Source: CAG-791 sp963593905 (GTDB taxonomy: Bacteria; Bacillota; Clostridia; Lachnospirales; Lachnospiraceae). From it: a stretch of DNA of 59,259 nucleotides. The stretch lies in assembly GCA_963593905.1 (NCBI GenBank), contig CAVBBL010000015.1:1-59259 (forward strand), given 5' to 3'. Made by a program: the position numbers and the translations under genes. The notes below the pieces were generated by a model. It did no database searches. It saw nothing but the letters and a program-made list of their open reading frames with translations, and was not told the DNA's origin. Positions 50,596-59,259 of this stretch are shown here, piece by piece. The number at the start of each line of letters is the position of its first letter. Positions within the stretch are counted from its first letter, which is position 1.

Positions 50596-51960
50596 ATGAA
50601 ACCGGGAAATGTCATCGAAGTGCGGGACGTGCACAAATATTTCAAGGTCTACAAAGATAAGGGACATATGCTCCGAGAGCGTATCGTCCACTTTAACAGA
50701 AATAAATATGAAAAGAGAGAGGTCCTGCGTGGGGTCTCCTTTGATGTCAAAAAGGGAGAGTCTGTAGGTCTCATCGGCAAGAACGGCTGCGGCAAGAGTA
50801 CCACTTTAAAGCTCCTGACCAGAATCCTGCGGCCTAATGAAGGTACCATTGATATACAGGGCAGAGTCTGCAGCCTGATCGAGCTGGGAGCCGGTTTCCA
50901 TCCGGATATGAGCGGCCGGGAAAATGTTTATATCAACGCTTCCATCTTTGGTATCAAGGCCAAGGAAGTGGATAAGCGCATGGACGACATCATTCGATTC
51001 TCTGAGCTGGAGGAGTTCATTGACAATCCGGTGCGCACCTATTCCTCCGGTATGTATATGCGGCTGGCATTCTCTGTAGCCATTAATATGGATGCGGATA
51101 TCCTGCTCATCGACGAGATCCTGGCGGTGGGTGATAATGCCTTCCAGAGTAAATGCTTTAATAAATTAAAGAGCCTGAAGGATCAGGGCACTACTATCGT
51201 CATCGTCTCCCATGCATTAGGGCAGGTGGAGCAGCTCTGCGACAGAGCTATCTGGATCGAAAAAGGGCTCATCAGAGAGGACGGTCCCGCCAGAAATGTC
51301 TGCAAGATGTATCTGGATAAGACGGAAGAGTCCAGACTGGAGAGAGCAGAATTAGAATACAGAGAACAGCTGAAAAAGAACGCTCTGTTAGACTCTGAAG
51401 CAGGGGGGAATCAGGGCAACTCCAGAGAAGATCAGGAGGCATGGGAGCGAAAGAAAAAGAGAGAAGAAGCAAGACGCAGAAATGCCAGCTGCTATGAGAT
51501 AGCTCCCCAGTGCTGCCCCGAGGCGCACCGGGAGGGAAACGGCAAAGCACATTATACTAAAATTCAGGTGCTGGATCAGGATGGCAAAGAGAACCTCACC
51601 TTCCGTACCGGAGATGCGCTGACTGTAAAAATGGAATATGAATGTGAAGAGGAAGGAATGCCGATAGATTTCGCAGTGGCGTTTACCAGAAGCGACTGGG
51701 TTTATTGTTACGGCACCAGAGTTTCCTTTGATACCCAGAAGATGACGGTGGCAAAGAAGGAAGGAAAGGTGGAAGTGACATTCCCTTCGCTTGCGTTGTT
51801 GGAGGGGGATTATTACATTGATGCCAGAATCGTAAATGATAAAAATGAGATGATCGATAATGTATTCAGCATTGTCAGAATTACGATACAGCATGAGAGC
51901 CCCAAACGGGACAATGGCATCATTAAGATACAGCATGAGTGGAATTTATCAAATTGCTGA
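50596..51960 (+). CDS. Polysaccharide ABC exporter ATPase with Wzt-type C-terminal domain
   Basis: 454 residues. The ATPase domain is at about 1-245, with Walker A LIGKNGCGKST near 58, signature YSSGMYMRLAFSVAI near 152, Walker B ADILLIDEILAVGD near 172 and the H-loop SHAL near 203. A K/E/R-rich linker runs at about 256-305. The C-terminal Wzt-like beta-sandwich at about 316-454 (FRTGDALTVKMEYEC, LEGDYYIDARIVN) usually recognises the exported glycan. Such a domain implies a chain-capped polymer recognised before export. Starts 3 bp after the permease gene. Confidence 0.93.
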   Translation: MKPGNVIEVRDVHKYFKVYKDKGHMLRERIVHFNRNKYEKREVLRGVSFDVKKGESVGLIGKNGCGKSTTLKLLTRILRPNEGTIDIQGRVCSLIELGAGFHPDMSGRENVYINASIFGIKAKEVDKRMDDIIRFSELEEFIDNPVRTYSSGMYMRLAFSVAINMDADILLIDEILAVGDNAFQSKCFNKLKSLKDQGTTIVIVSHALGQVEQLCDRAIWIEKGLIREDGPARNVCKMYLDKTEESRLERAELEYREQLKKNALLDSEAGGNQGNSREDQEAWERKKKREEARRRNASCYEIAPQCCPEAHREGNGKAHYTKIQVLDQDGKENLTFRTGDALTVKMEYECEEEGMPIDFAVAFTRSDWVYCYGTRVSFDTQKMTVAKKEGKVEVTFPSLALLEGDYYIDARIVNDKNEMIDNVFSIVRITIQHESPKRDNGIIKIQHEWNLSNC

Positions 51961-52134
51961 TTACACAGATTGCAAAAGATGTTAAATGTTTGAAATTTCG
52001 TAAAGTTCAATAGCAAGTTTCGCCTATAGAAAATTTAGAGAATTTTAGAAGATTTAGAAAGCATTTAGAAAACAGGGCTATTTCATTTATATACGTTATA
52101 TACGTATATAAGGAATATACAAAATGGGAAGATC

Positions 52135-53448
52135 ATGAATATTATTTTACTCTCCGGGGGATCCGGAAAGCGGCTGTGGCCTCTATCAAATGAGGTAAGA
52201 AGCAAACAATTTATCAAGCTGTTTAAAGAGGATGATCACTATGAGTCCATGGTGCAGCGAGTATACAGGCAGATTGCCGCTGTGGATAGGGACGCCAGGA
52301 TTACCATCGCCACCAGTAAATCCCAGGCCAGTGCCATTAAAAGTCAGTTAGGAGAGAGCGTCTCTATCTGTGTAGAGCCTTGCCGGAGAGATACTTTTCC
52401 GGCGATTGTACTGGCGGCTGCTTATCTGCATGACCGGCTTCACGTAGATGAAGAGGAGGCAGTAGCAGTATGCCCGGTGGACCCTTATGTAGAGGATACC
52501 TATTATGAGACCGTGGCACGACTGCAGAATTTAGCACAGACCACAGATGTGCCTCTGAACTTGATGGGAATCGAGCCCACCTATCCCAGTGAAAAGTATG
52601 GCTATATTATTCCGGAAAGTGAGGAAGAACTAAGCAGAGTCAAGGCTTTTAAGGAAAAGCCGGATGCGGAGACTGCAAAGGCGTATTTAAGACAGAAGGC
52701 ACTCTGGAATGCCGGTGTCTTTGCTTTTAAGATCGGGTATCTCTTAGCGAAAGCAAGAGAGCTGATCGGCTACGACTCCTATGATGAACTCTTTGAAAAT
52801 TATGCCTCTCTCAATAAAATAAGCTTTGATTATGCCGTTGCGGAAAAGGAAACCGGCATTCAGGTGCTTAGATATAAAGGTGAATGGAAGGATGTGGGCA
52901 CCTGGAATATGATGGCGGAGGTGATGGCAGATCCCGTTAAAGGAAGTGCTGTTTTGGATGAGACCTGCGTAAGAACCAATGTGGTAAATGAATTAAACAT
53001 TCCCATCCTTTGCATGGGCTGCAAGGATATGATCATTGCGGCCAGTGGAGACGGCATCCTGATCTCTGACAAGGAACGCAGCGGCTATATGAAATCCTAT
53101 GTGGAGTGCATCGAGACAGAGGTCAGATATGCGGAAAAATCCTGGGGAACCTATACAGTAATCGATGTGCAGCCCGGAGCTATGACGGTAAAGATCTCCA
53201 TGAAGGCAGGGGAGAAGATGAGCTATCATCTGCATCACCACCGGGAAGAAGTCTGGACGGTGGTCTCCGGAGAGGGCGTAGCTGTTCTGAACGGAAAGGA
53301 AAGCAGACTGCATGCAGGAGATATCGTGAGAATCCTGCCGGAGACAAAGCATACTGTGGAGGCAATTACCCATCTGGATTTGATAGAGGTGCAGATGGGA
53401 GAGGAAATCTTTGCCGGGGATAAGGTGAAGATAGAAATGGATGCCTGA
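52135..53448 (+). CDS. manC: Mannose-1-phosphate guanylyltransferase with C-terminal cupin domain
   Basis: Makes GDP-mannose from mannose 1-phosphate and GTP. It is 437 residues. The nucleotidyltransferase domain opens LLSGGSGKRLWPLSNEVRSKQF at 5-26 and contains KPDAETAKAYL and WNAGVFAF near 195. Residues from about 340 form a cupin (YHLHHHREEVWTVVSGEG near 365), the region that carries isomerase activity in bifunctional enzymes; whether it is active here is not known. Preceded by a 174-bp AT-rich gap with a TATACGTTATATACGTATA near-palindrome just upstream. GDP-mannose would feed the glycosyltransferases of the cluster. Confidence 0.92.
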   Translation: MNIILLSGGSGKRLWPLSNEVRSKQFIKLFKEDDHYESMVQRVYRQIAAVDRDARITIATSKSQASAIKSQLGESVSICVEPCRRDTFPAIVLAAAYLHDRLHVDEEEAVAVCPVDPYVEDTYYETVARLQNLAQTTDVPLNLMGIEPTYPSEKYGYIIPESEEELSRVKAFKEKPDAETAKAYLRQKALWNAGVFAFKIGYLLAKARELIGYDSYDELFENYASLNKISFDYAVAEKETGIQVLRYKGEWKDVGTWNMMAEVMADPVKGSAVLDETCVRTNVVNELNIPILCMGCKDMIIAASGDGILISDKERSGYMKSYVECIETEVRYAEKSWGTYTVIDVQPGAMTVKISMKAGEKMSYHLHHHREEVWTVVSGEGVAVLNGKESRLHAGDIVRILPETKHTVEAITHLDLIEVQMGEEIFAGDKVKIEMDA

Positions 53449-53487
53449 CAGGAATAAGCACGAGACGATCGGGGTAGAGAGGAAGAT

Positions 53488-54630
53488 TTGAGAGAAATGG
53501 ATAAGCAATACCAAATCGCCATGTTTGGTGCATTTAATGTGCATAGTTTTGGGGATACTCTTTTTCCTATGGCGTTAGAAAATGGAATACGGAAATATCT
53601 TCCTCTGGTTGAAATTGAACTCTTTTCCCCCGGAGAGAGCAGCAAAGGATATGGAAATGATAAGGTGATTCATTCGTATGAAGAATTTGATCTGATCCAC
53701 GAACAAAGGCATTTCGATGCCATTGTCCTGGGAGGCGGTGAACTTCTTCATAACAGAGATATTGCCTTTGAAGATAAACGTATAATTTATCGGGGGGGGG
53801 CAGTGTGGAAGCAGCCCTTAGCTCTTGGGATGAAATATGGCGTTCCGGTGATTATTAACGGTGTAGGAATGCCCTACGAGTTTGGCACGGCGGAAATTAC
53901 AGAAGCAAGAGAATTGCTGCAGGTCGTACAGTATGTCAGTTTGCGTGATCCCTTTTCTTACAATAGGTGGCAGATGTGTTTCGGAGATGGCTGCAAGGCC
54001 TATTTGATTCCGGATACGATTTGGAGTATCAGAAGTATGTTTGACAGGGCACATTTAGCAGAGACGCTGTGTTCCTTGCGGAAGAAATATGGTATTACGA
54101 AGAATTATTTTCTTTTGCAATATGGTACGACGTATGCTTACAGACAGGTGTATCGATTAGCTGAAAAGTTTGCCCATAGCCATGACGGACAGCTGGTTAC
54201 CTTTGCTATTAATGCCTGTCATGAGGATCGTTTTGTTGTAGAGCATCTGATAACCTCAGAAGAGAAGGCGGAGAATAGTGTCATTATCGGAGAGGAACTG
54301 CAGTCTGTAGAGATTGCAGCGCTTCTTGCAGGAACACAGATATTTGTTGGCACCAGTCTTCACGGCAACCTGTCGGCCAGTGCGTATGGGAAAAAGAATG
54401 TGATCATAGATATGTATCCGGATGTTGTGGGAAAGCTGGACGGCTTTTCCGCTATGGCAAAGGTGCACTGCAATGTGGTGGGAGATATCCTGGATCTCTG
54501 GAACGTAATGGAAACAGTCTATGAGAAAGATAATTTTAATACAGATGCAGCAAAGCAGAGAGAAGACAGCCTGGGTGAACATTTTAAGAGAATCTGCCAT
54601 GTGATAGAAAAAAGAACGAGTTATCGTTAG
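53488..54630 (+). CDS. Polysaccharide pyruvyl transferase family protein
   Basis: 380 residues of the CsaB/WcaK family, which adds ketal pyruvate from phosphoenolpyruvate to sugars of surface glycans. Seen: FGAFNVHSFGDTLFPMAL at the start, VLGGGELLHNRD near 75, YVSLRDPFS near 150, and the donor-site GTSLHGNLSASAYGKKNVIIDMY near 285. TTG start after GAGGAAGA; an ATG 9 nt later is also possible. An eight-G run at 53792-53799 lies in the coding sequence. Pyruvate would add negative charge to the polymer. Confidence 0.85.
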   Translation: MREMDKQYQIAMFGAFNVHSFGDTLFPMALENGIRKYLPLVEIELFSPGESSKGYGNDKVIHSYEEFDLIHEQRHFDAIVLGGGELLHNRDIAFEDKRIIYRGGAVWKQPLALGMKYGVPVIINGVGMPYEFGTAEITEARELLQVVQYVSLRDPFSYNRWQMCFGDGCKAYLIPDTIWSIRSMFDRAHLAETLCSLRKKYGITKNYFLLQYGTTYAYRQVYRLAEKFAHSHDGQLVTFAINACHEDRFVVEHLITSEEKAENSVIIGEELQSVEIAALLAGTQIFVGTSLHGNLSASAYGKKNVIIDMYPDVVGKLDGFSAMAKVHCNVVGDILDLWNVMETVYEKDNFNTDAAKQREDSLGEHFKRICHVIEKRTSYR

Positions 54631-54658
54631 TGGTTGATAAGCATAACATGAGGATAGT

Positions 54659-57439
54659 ATGGAAGATAAAGAAGTAAAATGCAGCGACATGGAAATCTTT
54701 AAAAAAGCTTTCGTGAAAATAATTTACCATGATGGCAAGGCGGTCATAAACCGTGCGTTTGCGAACAGAGATGATGACTGTTATGTTTTTAAATTTCATA
54801 TAGAAGATGTACAAAAGGCAGATAGTGTCTGCTTCTACGGCATTGTTCCTCAGCCTATGCGCATCAGCCTCGTAAATGAGAAGACACTTGTACAGGAAAC
54901 CAATGCTTATCAGGATAATCTCTATCTCGCCAGATGGTACAGATGGAAACTGGAGAAAAGAGAAGTGTATGAGCTCAAATGTACATATGTACCGGTGGAT
55001 CCCTCTCAGGTAGGACAGCAGCTGTGGGAAAAGCTTCTGGAAGATAGTCTGCAGGAGACAGAATATATTCTCAACGAGAGAGAATGGAAAAACTGGAACA
55101 ATAACAGCCGGAATGAGAACGATTCCAGAGAAGAAATAGCATATTTAAAACAGGAATTAGCAAACAAAGAAGGACACATTGAACAACTACTGGCAATAGA
55201 CAGAGATTATCAGAGAATTACGCATTCGTTGGGATGGCGAATTGTCAGCTTTCCCGGCAAGATCATCGAATTTCTTTTTCCTGTGGATTCAGGGCGAAGA
55301 AAAGCACTTGGTAAAATTTATCTCTATATTCATGCGATTAATAAGACAAATATCCAGTTCTTGTGGGATGCCTTTAAGAAAGGCGGTTTCCGGCAGATCA
55401 GGAAGGAAATGACAGCCTTTCGTTATCGCTGTAATAATGATTATGCACCGGATAATATCGACATAATACGAAGAGAAGATTTAAAGTCGTTCAAGAAATT
55501 GGAAGTGCTAAAATTTCCACAAAATGAAAAACCGAGGGTGTCTATCATAATCCCGGTTTACAATCAGTTTGAGTATACCTATCTGTGTCTCAACTCGATT
55601 CTAAAAAACAGCGGAGATAAATACAGCTATGAGATCATCATCGCAGATGATGTCTCCACCGATGATACAATTCGCCTTCAGAATGTGGCAAAGAATATCA
55701 AGGTGGTGCGAAACGAAAAAAATCTTCGATTCCTTCTTAACTGCAAGAATGCTGTAAAAGAAGCGGAAGGTAAGTATTTGCTTTTCTTAAACAATGATAC
55801 GCAGGTACAGAAGAACTGGCTCACGCCTTTGGTGGATCTCATCGAGAGTGCAGATGATATCGGCATGGTGGGCTCTAAGCTCGTCTACCCTGATGGCAGT
55901 CTTCAGGAGGCAGGCGGCATCATCTGGAAGGATGCTTCCGGATGGAATTACGGCAGCAAGCAGAATCCTGCCAAGCCGGAATTTAATTATGTAAAGGAAG
56001 CGGATTACATCTCCGGTGCAGCCATTATGATCCGCCGGGATTTATGGGACGAGATCGGCGGCTTTGATGAGCGCTTTGTGCCTGCCTACTATGAGGATAC
56101 AGATCTGGCTTTCGAAGTACGTGCCCATGGTTACAAGGTGATGTATCAGCCGCTTTCTGTCGTCGTTCATTTTGAGGGCGTATCCAACGGCACCGACCTA
56201 AATGTCGGGCAGAAGGCTTATCAGGTGGCCAATTGCAAAAAGTTCTACGAGAAATGGAAGGACGTACTGGAGAAGGAAAACTTCCCCAATGCAGAGAATG
56301 TCTTCCTGGCCAAGGATCGCGGGCAGTTAAAGAAGCAGATTCTGGTGGTGGATCACTATGTACCCCACTATGATAAAGATGCAGGCGGCAAGTGCACCTA
56401 TATGTATCTGCTCATGTTCGTGAAGATGGGCTTTAAAGTTACTTTTATCGGAGATAATTTTTATAAGCATGAGCCGTATACTACAGACTTGCAACAGCAT
56501 GGCATTGAAGTGCTCCACGGGAGTTGGTACAAACAGAATTGGGAGAGTTGGCTAAAGGAAAATCTGCACTACTTTGACTATATCTATCTGCAGAGACCTC
56601 ATATTTCCATCAAATACATCGATCTGGTAAAACAATACAGCCATGCAAAGGTACTGTACTTTGCCCATGATCTGCATCATGTCAGAGAATACAGGGAGTA
56701 CCTGCTGACAAAGGACGAGGAGAAATTAAAGTCCTCCGAGCATTGGAAGAAGATTGAATATGAATTGTTTGATAAGGCAGATGTGGGCCATGTGGTAGGA
56801 AGCTATGAGCAGGGGATTATGCAGAAAGTATTCCCCGGCAAGCCTATCCGAAATATTCCGCTGTATATCTATGATGACATTCTGCAGGATATAAACAAGG
56901 ACTTCCGAACCAGAAATGATCTGATTTATGTGGGCGGCTTTGGCCATCCTCCGAATATCGATGCGGTGTTGTGGTTTGGCAAAGAGGTGTTTCCGAAGAT
57001 TCTGAAGAAATATCCCGAGATGAAATGGCACGTGGTAGGCGGCTCTGTGCCGAATGAGATAAAGGCATTGGCCAGTAAGAATATCCTGATCGAAGGATTC
57101 CAGCCTGATGAGGAGCTTCACAAACTGTACAGGACCTGCCGCATAGCGGTGGTGCCTCTGCGAGTGGGTGCCGGTGTGAAAGGGAAAGTGGTAGAAGCGG
57201 CTTATTACCAGATTCCTTTGGTGACCACGAATATAGGCGCCGAGGGCTTGAGCCTTGCGGAAGGCAATATGGTGGTAGAAGACGATGCAGATAAGATGGC
57301 AGAATTGATCTGCAATCTCTATGAGGACTATGATAAGCTTCGTCAGATGTCGGATGCCGGAAAGCAGTTTATAGAGAATTACTTTACTGAGCAGAAGGCT
57401 GTTGAGGTATTGAAATTGGATATCGATCCGGAAAATTAA
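54659..57439 (+). CDS. Two-domain glycosyltransferase (GT2 plus GT4-like)
   Basis: 926 residues. The N-terminal ~130 residues form an uncharacterised beta-rich region, followed by a coiled coil (about 145-178). A GT-A family 2 domain spans about 293-545, with VSIIIPVYNQFEYTYLCL, ADDVSTDDT, LFLNNDTQV and the DDxF-type AYYEDTDLAFEVRAHGY. A GT-B family 4-like domain runs from about 560 to 926, with RNIPLYIYDD, YVGGFGHPPNIDAV near 760 and RVGAGVKGKVVEAAYYQIP near 838. Such fusions add two different sugars in succession. ATG start after AGGATAG. The AT content is above that of the housekeeping genes. Confidence 0.9.
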   Translation: MEDKEVKCSDMEIFKKAFVKIIYHDGKAVINRAFANRDDDCYVFKFHIEDVQKADSVCFYGIVPQPMRISLVNEKTLVQETNAYQDNLYLARWYRWKLEKREVYELKCTYVPVDPSQVGQQLWEKLLEDSLQETEYILNEREWKNWNNNSRNENDSREEIAYLKQELANKEGHIEQLLAIDRDYQRITHSLGWRIVSFPGKIIEFLFPVDSGRRKALGKIYLYIHAINKTNIQFLWDAFKKGGFRQIRKEMTAFRYRCNNDYAPDNIDIIRREDLKSFKKLEVLKFPQNEKPRVSIIIPVYNQFEYTYLCLNSILKNSGDKYSYEIIIADDVSTDDTIRLQNVAKNIKVVRNEKNLRFLLNCKNAVKEAEGKYLLFLNNDTQVQKNWLTPLVDLIESADDIGMVGSKLVYPDGSLQEAGGIIWKDASGWNYGSKQNPAKPEFNYVKEADYISGAAIMIRRDLWDEIGGFDERFVPAYYEDTDLAFEVRAHGYKVMYQPLSVVVHFEGVSNGTDLNVGQKAYQVANCKKFYEKWKDVLEKENFPNAENVFLAKDRGQLKKQILVVDHYVPHYDKDAGGKCTYMYLLMFVKMGFKVTFIGDNFYKHEPYTTDLQQHGIEVLHGSWYKQNWESWLKENLHYFDYIYLQRPHISIKYIDLVKQYSHAKVLYFAHDLHHVREYREYLLTKDEEKLKSSEHWKKIEYELFDKADVGHVVGSYEQGIMQKVFPGKPIRNIPLYIYDDILQDINKDFRTRNDLIYVGGFGHPPNIDAVLWFGKEVFPKILKKYPEMKWHVVGGSVPNEIKALASKNILIEGFQPDEELHKLYRTCRIAVVPLRVGAGVKGKVVEAAYYQIPLVTTNIGAEGLSLAEGNMVVEDDADKMAELICNLYEDYDKLRQMSDAGKQFIENYFTEQKAVEVLKLDIDPEN

Positions 57440-57520
57440 CGCAGGAGTAACGGAAAAGTAAGTTTGAAAGAAATTCACGTCGCATCTTTGCAGCGCAACT
57501 GCCCAGAAAGGAAAATTAAA

Positions 57521-59248
57521 TTGAACAAGATTAAAATTGCACCAGTTCTCATAGCAGTAGCCATCCTGGGGATATGTTGTAGCGGATTGCTGTATGATTA
57601 CAACGTACGGGAAAAGGCTCAAATCATACAGGAACGTCAAGTGGCGGACACACAAAACGGGGCAAAGGAAGACAAAAGTGCGCAGGGAACGGATGATGCG
57701 GAGGTGGGATTTGGCAGTGAAGGGTATGTAAAATCTGCATCCTACTTCGCAGATGAGTGGCCGATTAATTTCTGGAACAGTGAAATGGATTACCTCGATG
57801 CTGATATGGAACAGATTAAGAATGATGGCTTCAACAGTATTATTCTGGTGATCCCTTGGAGAGAATTTCAGCCTACGGTTTCTCCTATCACATACAATGA
57901 GTATGCTTTCCATAAATTAGATGAAATTATGAAGGCGGCTAATACAGTCGGTCTGGACGTATACACGAGAATAGGTTACACTTGGGATTTTTATGAAGAT
58001 GAAGAAGACAATATCCTAGATCGTTTTTATCAATTGCTGGGGGATGCGGATACCCAGAAAGCCTGGTATGACTATGTGAATCAAATGTATACCACACTGT
58101 GTGAATACAGCAATTTCAAAGGCGGGTTTATTGTCTGGGAGGATTTTTGGAACAACCTAAGTGTATGTGATGAAACCTCAGAGGATTTAAGAAAAGAGAA
58201 GGCACAATTCATAGGCTACCAGGAATATGTGAAAATCAACTACAGCCTGGATGATTACAATAATAATTATGGAACAAGCTATGTCTCCTATGAGGATATA
58301 CCGGTGCCTATGAAGACGGAGCCAGCCATGGAGGCTATGTATAGTTTTTATGATACATTTTTAAATTCACTGCTGGCGAAGTCTCAGGAGGATTTCCCTG
58401 ATTTATCCATGGAAGTGAGAATGGATTGGGATACTGTGTATAATACAGACGGCACCACGAGATACTACAATCACGCATCCACCTATACTTGTGAAAACGC
58501 AGGCTATACAGCTACCATGTACGGAATTCCTATGGGATTTGAGAACAAAGGGGAGAGGGTAACCTATACGGAGGCTATGGAAAAGACTGAATATATTCTG
58601 CAGGAATTGAAAAAGCAGAATGAGCAGAAACCTGTTTATATAGAGCAGTTTATCTTCGCTGATAACACACCGAATTTTAAGAATAATGCACAGATAAAAG
58701 AAAGTGATATGAACCTGTATCTGGAGAATGTGGCAGATATATTGTTGAAAAATTCTGAAGGATATGGAATCTGGACATATCGTAATTACAGAAGAAATAT
58801 AATCTATAATTCTCAATTTGCGTTGTATGGTGCAGGATGGGATGTTTCTGGAGATGTATCTTTTACCGAGGAAAAAGGATCTGTCATATGTTCCATGAAA
58901 ACTGGGGGGGTGGTATCACAGAAAATATCTGAAACTAGAAATTACCTTGATTGCGATGAATATACGCTTAGTCTGGATGTAGTGAATGTTAGGGAAGAAG
59001 GAAATCTGTCACTGACAGTAGGAAATTATAGCAAAACTGTTTTTCTTAATGAGAGCGGAGAAATTAAGATAAACATACCTAAAAATGATTCTTTTGATTT
59101 GATAATTGAGTCTATAGACTGCGCAGTAGGCATTGACAATATTCGGCTGTATTCTCAAGTGCAGGAAGGATATCTATATGATGAAGACAATAATGAGCTG
59201 CAGTGCGTGGAGGGGATTAGGACTTTGAATGCTAAATTGAATCAATAA
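57521..59248 (+). CDS. Membrane-anchored glycoside-hydrolase-like protein
   Basis: 575 residues from a TTG preceded by AAAGGA; a frame extending 19 codons upstream starts at a TTG without a good ribosome site. One signal-anchor helix at about 6-25, a polar linker, then a TIM-barrel-like domain at about 75-420 beginning WPINFWNSEMDYLDADMEQI. Candidate catalytic acids are Glu207 in IVWEDFWNN and Glu375 in PVYIEQFIF, positioned as in clan A (GH5/GH42-like) enzymes. A C-terminal beta-sandwich at about 440-560 looks carbohydrate-binding. Probably trims or edits the surface polymer made by the cluster; the family assignment is tentative. A seven-G run lies at 58904-58910. Confidence 0.75.
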   Translation: MNKIKIAPVLIAVAILGICCSGLLYDYNVREKAQIIQERQVADTQNGAKEDKSAQGTDDAEVGFGSEGYVKSASYFADEWPINFWNSEMDYLDADMEQIKNDGFNSIILVIPWREFQPTVSPITYNEYAFHKLDEIMKAANTVGLDVYTRIGYTWDFYEDEEDNILDRFYQLLGDADTQKAWYDYVNQMYTTLCEYSNFKGGFIVWEDFWNNLSVCDETSEDLRKEKAQFIGYQEYVKINYSLDDYNNNYGTSYVSYEDIPVPMKTEPAMEAMYSFYDTFLNSLLAKSQEDFPDLSMEVRMDWDTVYNTDGTTRYYNHASTYTCENAGYTATMYGIPMGFENKGERVTYTEAMEKTEYILQELKKQNEQKPVYIEQFIFADNTPNFKNNAQIKESDMNLYLENVADILLKNSEGYGIWTYRNYRRNIIYNSQFALYGAGWDVSGDVSFTEEKGSVICSMKTGGVVSQKISETRNYLDCDEYTLSLDVVNVREEGNLSLTVGNYSKTVFLNESGEIKINIPKNDSFDLIIESIDCAVGIDNIRLYSQVQEGYLYDEDNNELQCVEGIRTLNAKLNQ

Positions 59249-59259
59249 TCTATTTAATG

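Noticed and set aside
56726..57913. 395-codon frame on the minus strand
   Set aside because: Antisense across the end of the glycosyltransferase and the start of the glycosidase-like gene; His/Ile/Phe-rich shadow composition.

Overview
The window looks like a chromosomal segment of a Clostridia bacterium, most likely a Lachnospiraceae. The evidence is Gram-positive-type housekeeping proteins (ProB without a PUA domain, YqeG, a DUF815 ATPase, a YczE-like protein, TmcAL), strong AGGAGG-type ribosome binding sites with many TTG and GTG starts, and a short cysteine-containing protein next to mnmA of a type common in that family. The genus cannot be fixed from sequence alone. No rRNA, CRISPR array, prophage or complete insertion sequence is visible.

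Layout. 1-3.2 kb: proB, a 5-formyl-THF cyclo-ligase and proA. 3.2-7.6 kb, minus strand: a YczE-like membrane protein, an ABC exporter and tmcAL. 7.7-19.6 kb: pta-ackA, rpmF-plsX-acpP-rnc-smc-ftsY and a threonine ammonia-lyase. 19.7-29.1 kb: a membrane-anchored GH25-like protein, a histidine phosphatase, pheA, a DUF815 ATPase, ppx-ppk and a small unknown. 29.2-33.6 kb: tRNA-Gly, nrdR, a YqeG phosphatase, aroE-aroK-aroQ and efp. 33.7-39.4 kb: tRNA-Arg, an SH3 membrane protein, an oxidoreductase, a Cys-rich small protein, mnmA and a PHP phosphatase. 39.5-45.2 kb: gapA-pgk-tpiA, an Rpn-like nuclease and an SPFH protein. 45.4-59.2 kb: a surface-glycopolymer locus with an LTA-synthase-like sulfatase, glycosyltransferases, a Wzm/Wzt ABC exporter, ManC, a pyruvyltransferase and an anchored glycosidase-like protein.

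The least ordinary content is in the spaces between genes. (1) A ~186-bp long imperfect hairpin element occurs at three loci, one of them a ~155-bp-period tandem array. Its 27-nt terminal arms change together between copies. (2) A modular leader made of several hairpins ends directly at the Shine-Dalgarno sequence of about ten genes (proB, proA, ackA, plsX, ftsY, ilvA, ppk, yqeG-like, aroE, aroQ). (3) A second modular leader of about 140-150 bp precedes the YczE-like and histidine phosphatase genes, and part of it is joined to the first family before the YqeG-like gene. Hairpin sequences differ between copies while pairing and linkers persist. These are either structured RNA leaders or mosaic intergenic repeats; the sequence alone cannot decide.

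A second theme is low-complexity, charged or tandem-repeat insertions in otherwise conserved proteins (FtsY, the histidine phosphatase, the cyclo-ligase, the oxidoreductase, the LTA-synthase-like protein and a glycosyltransferase).
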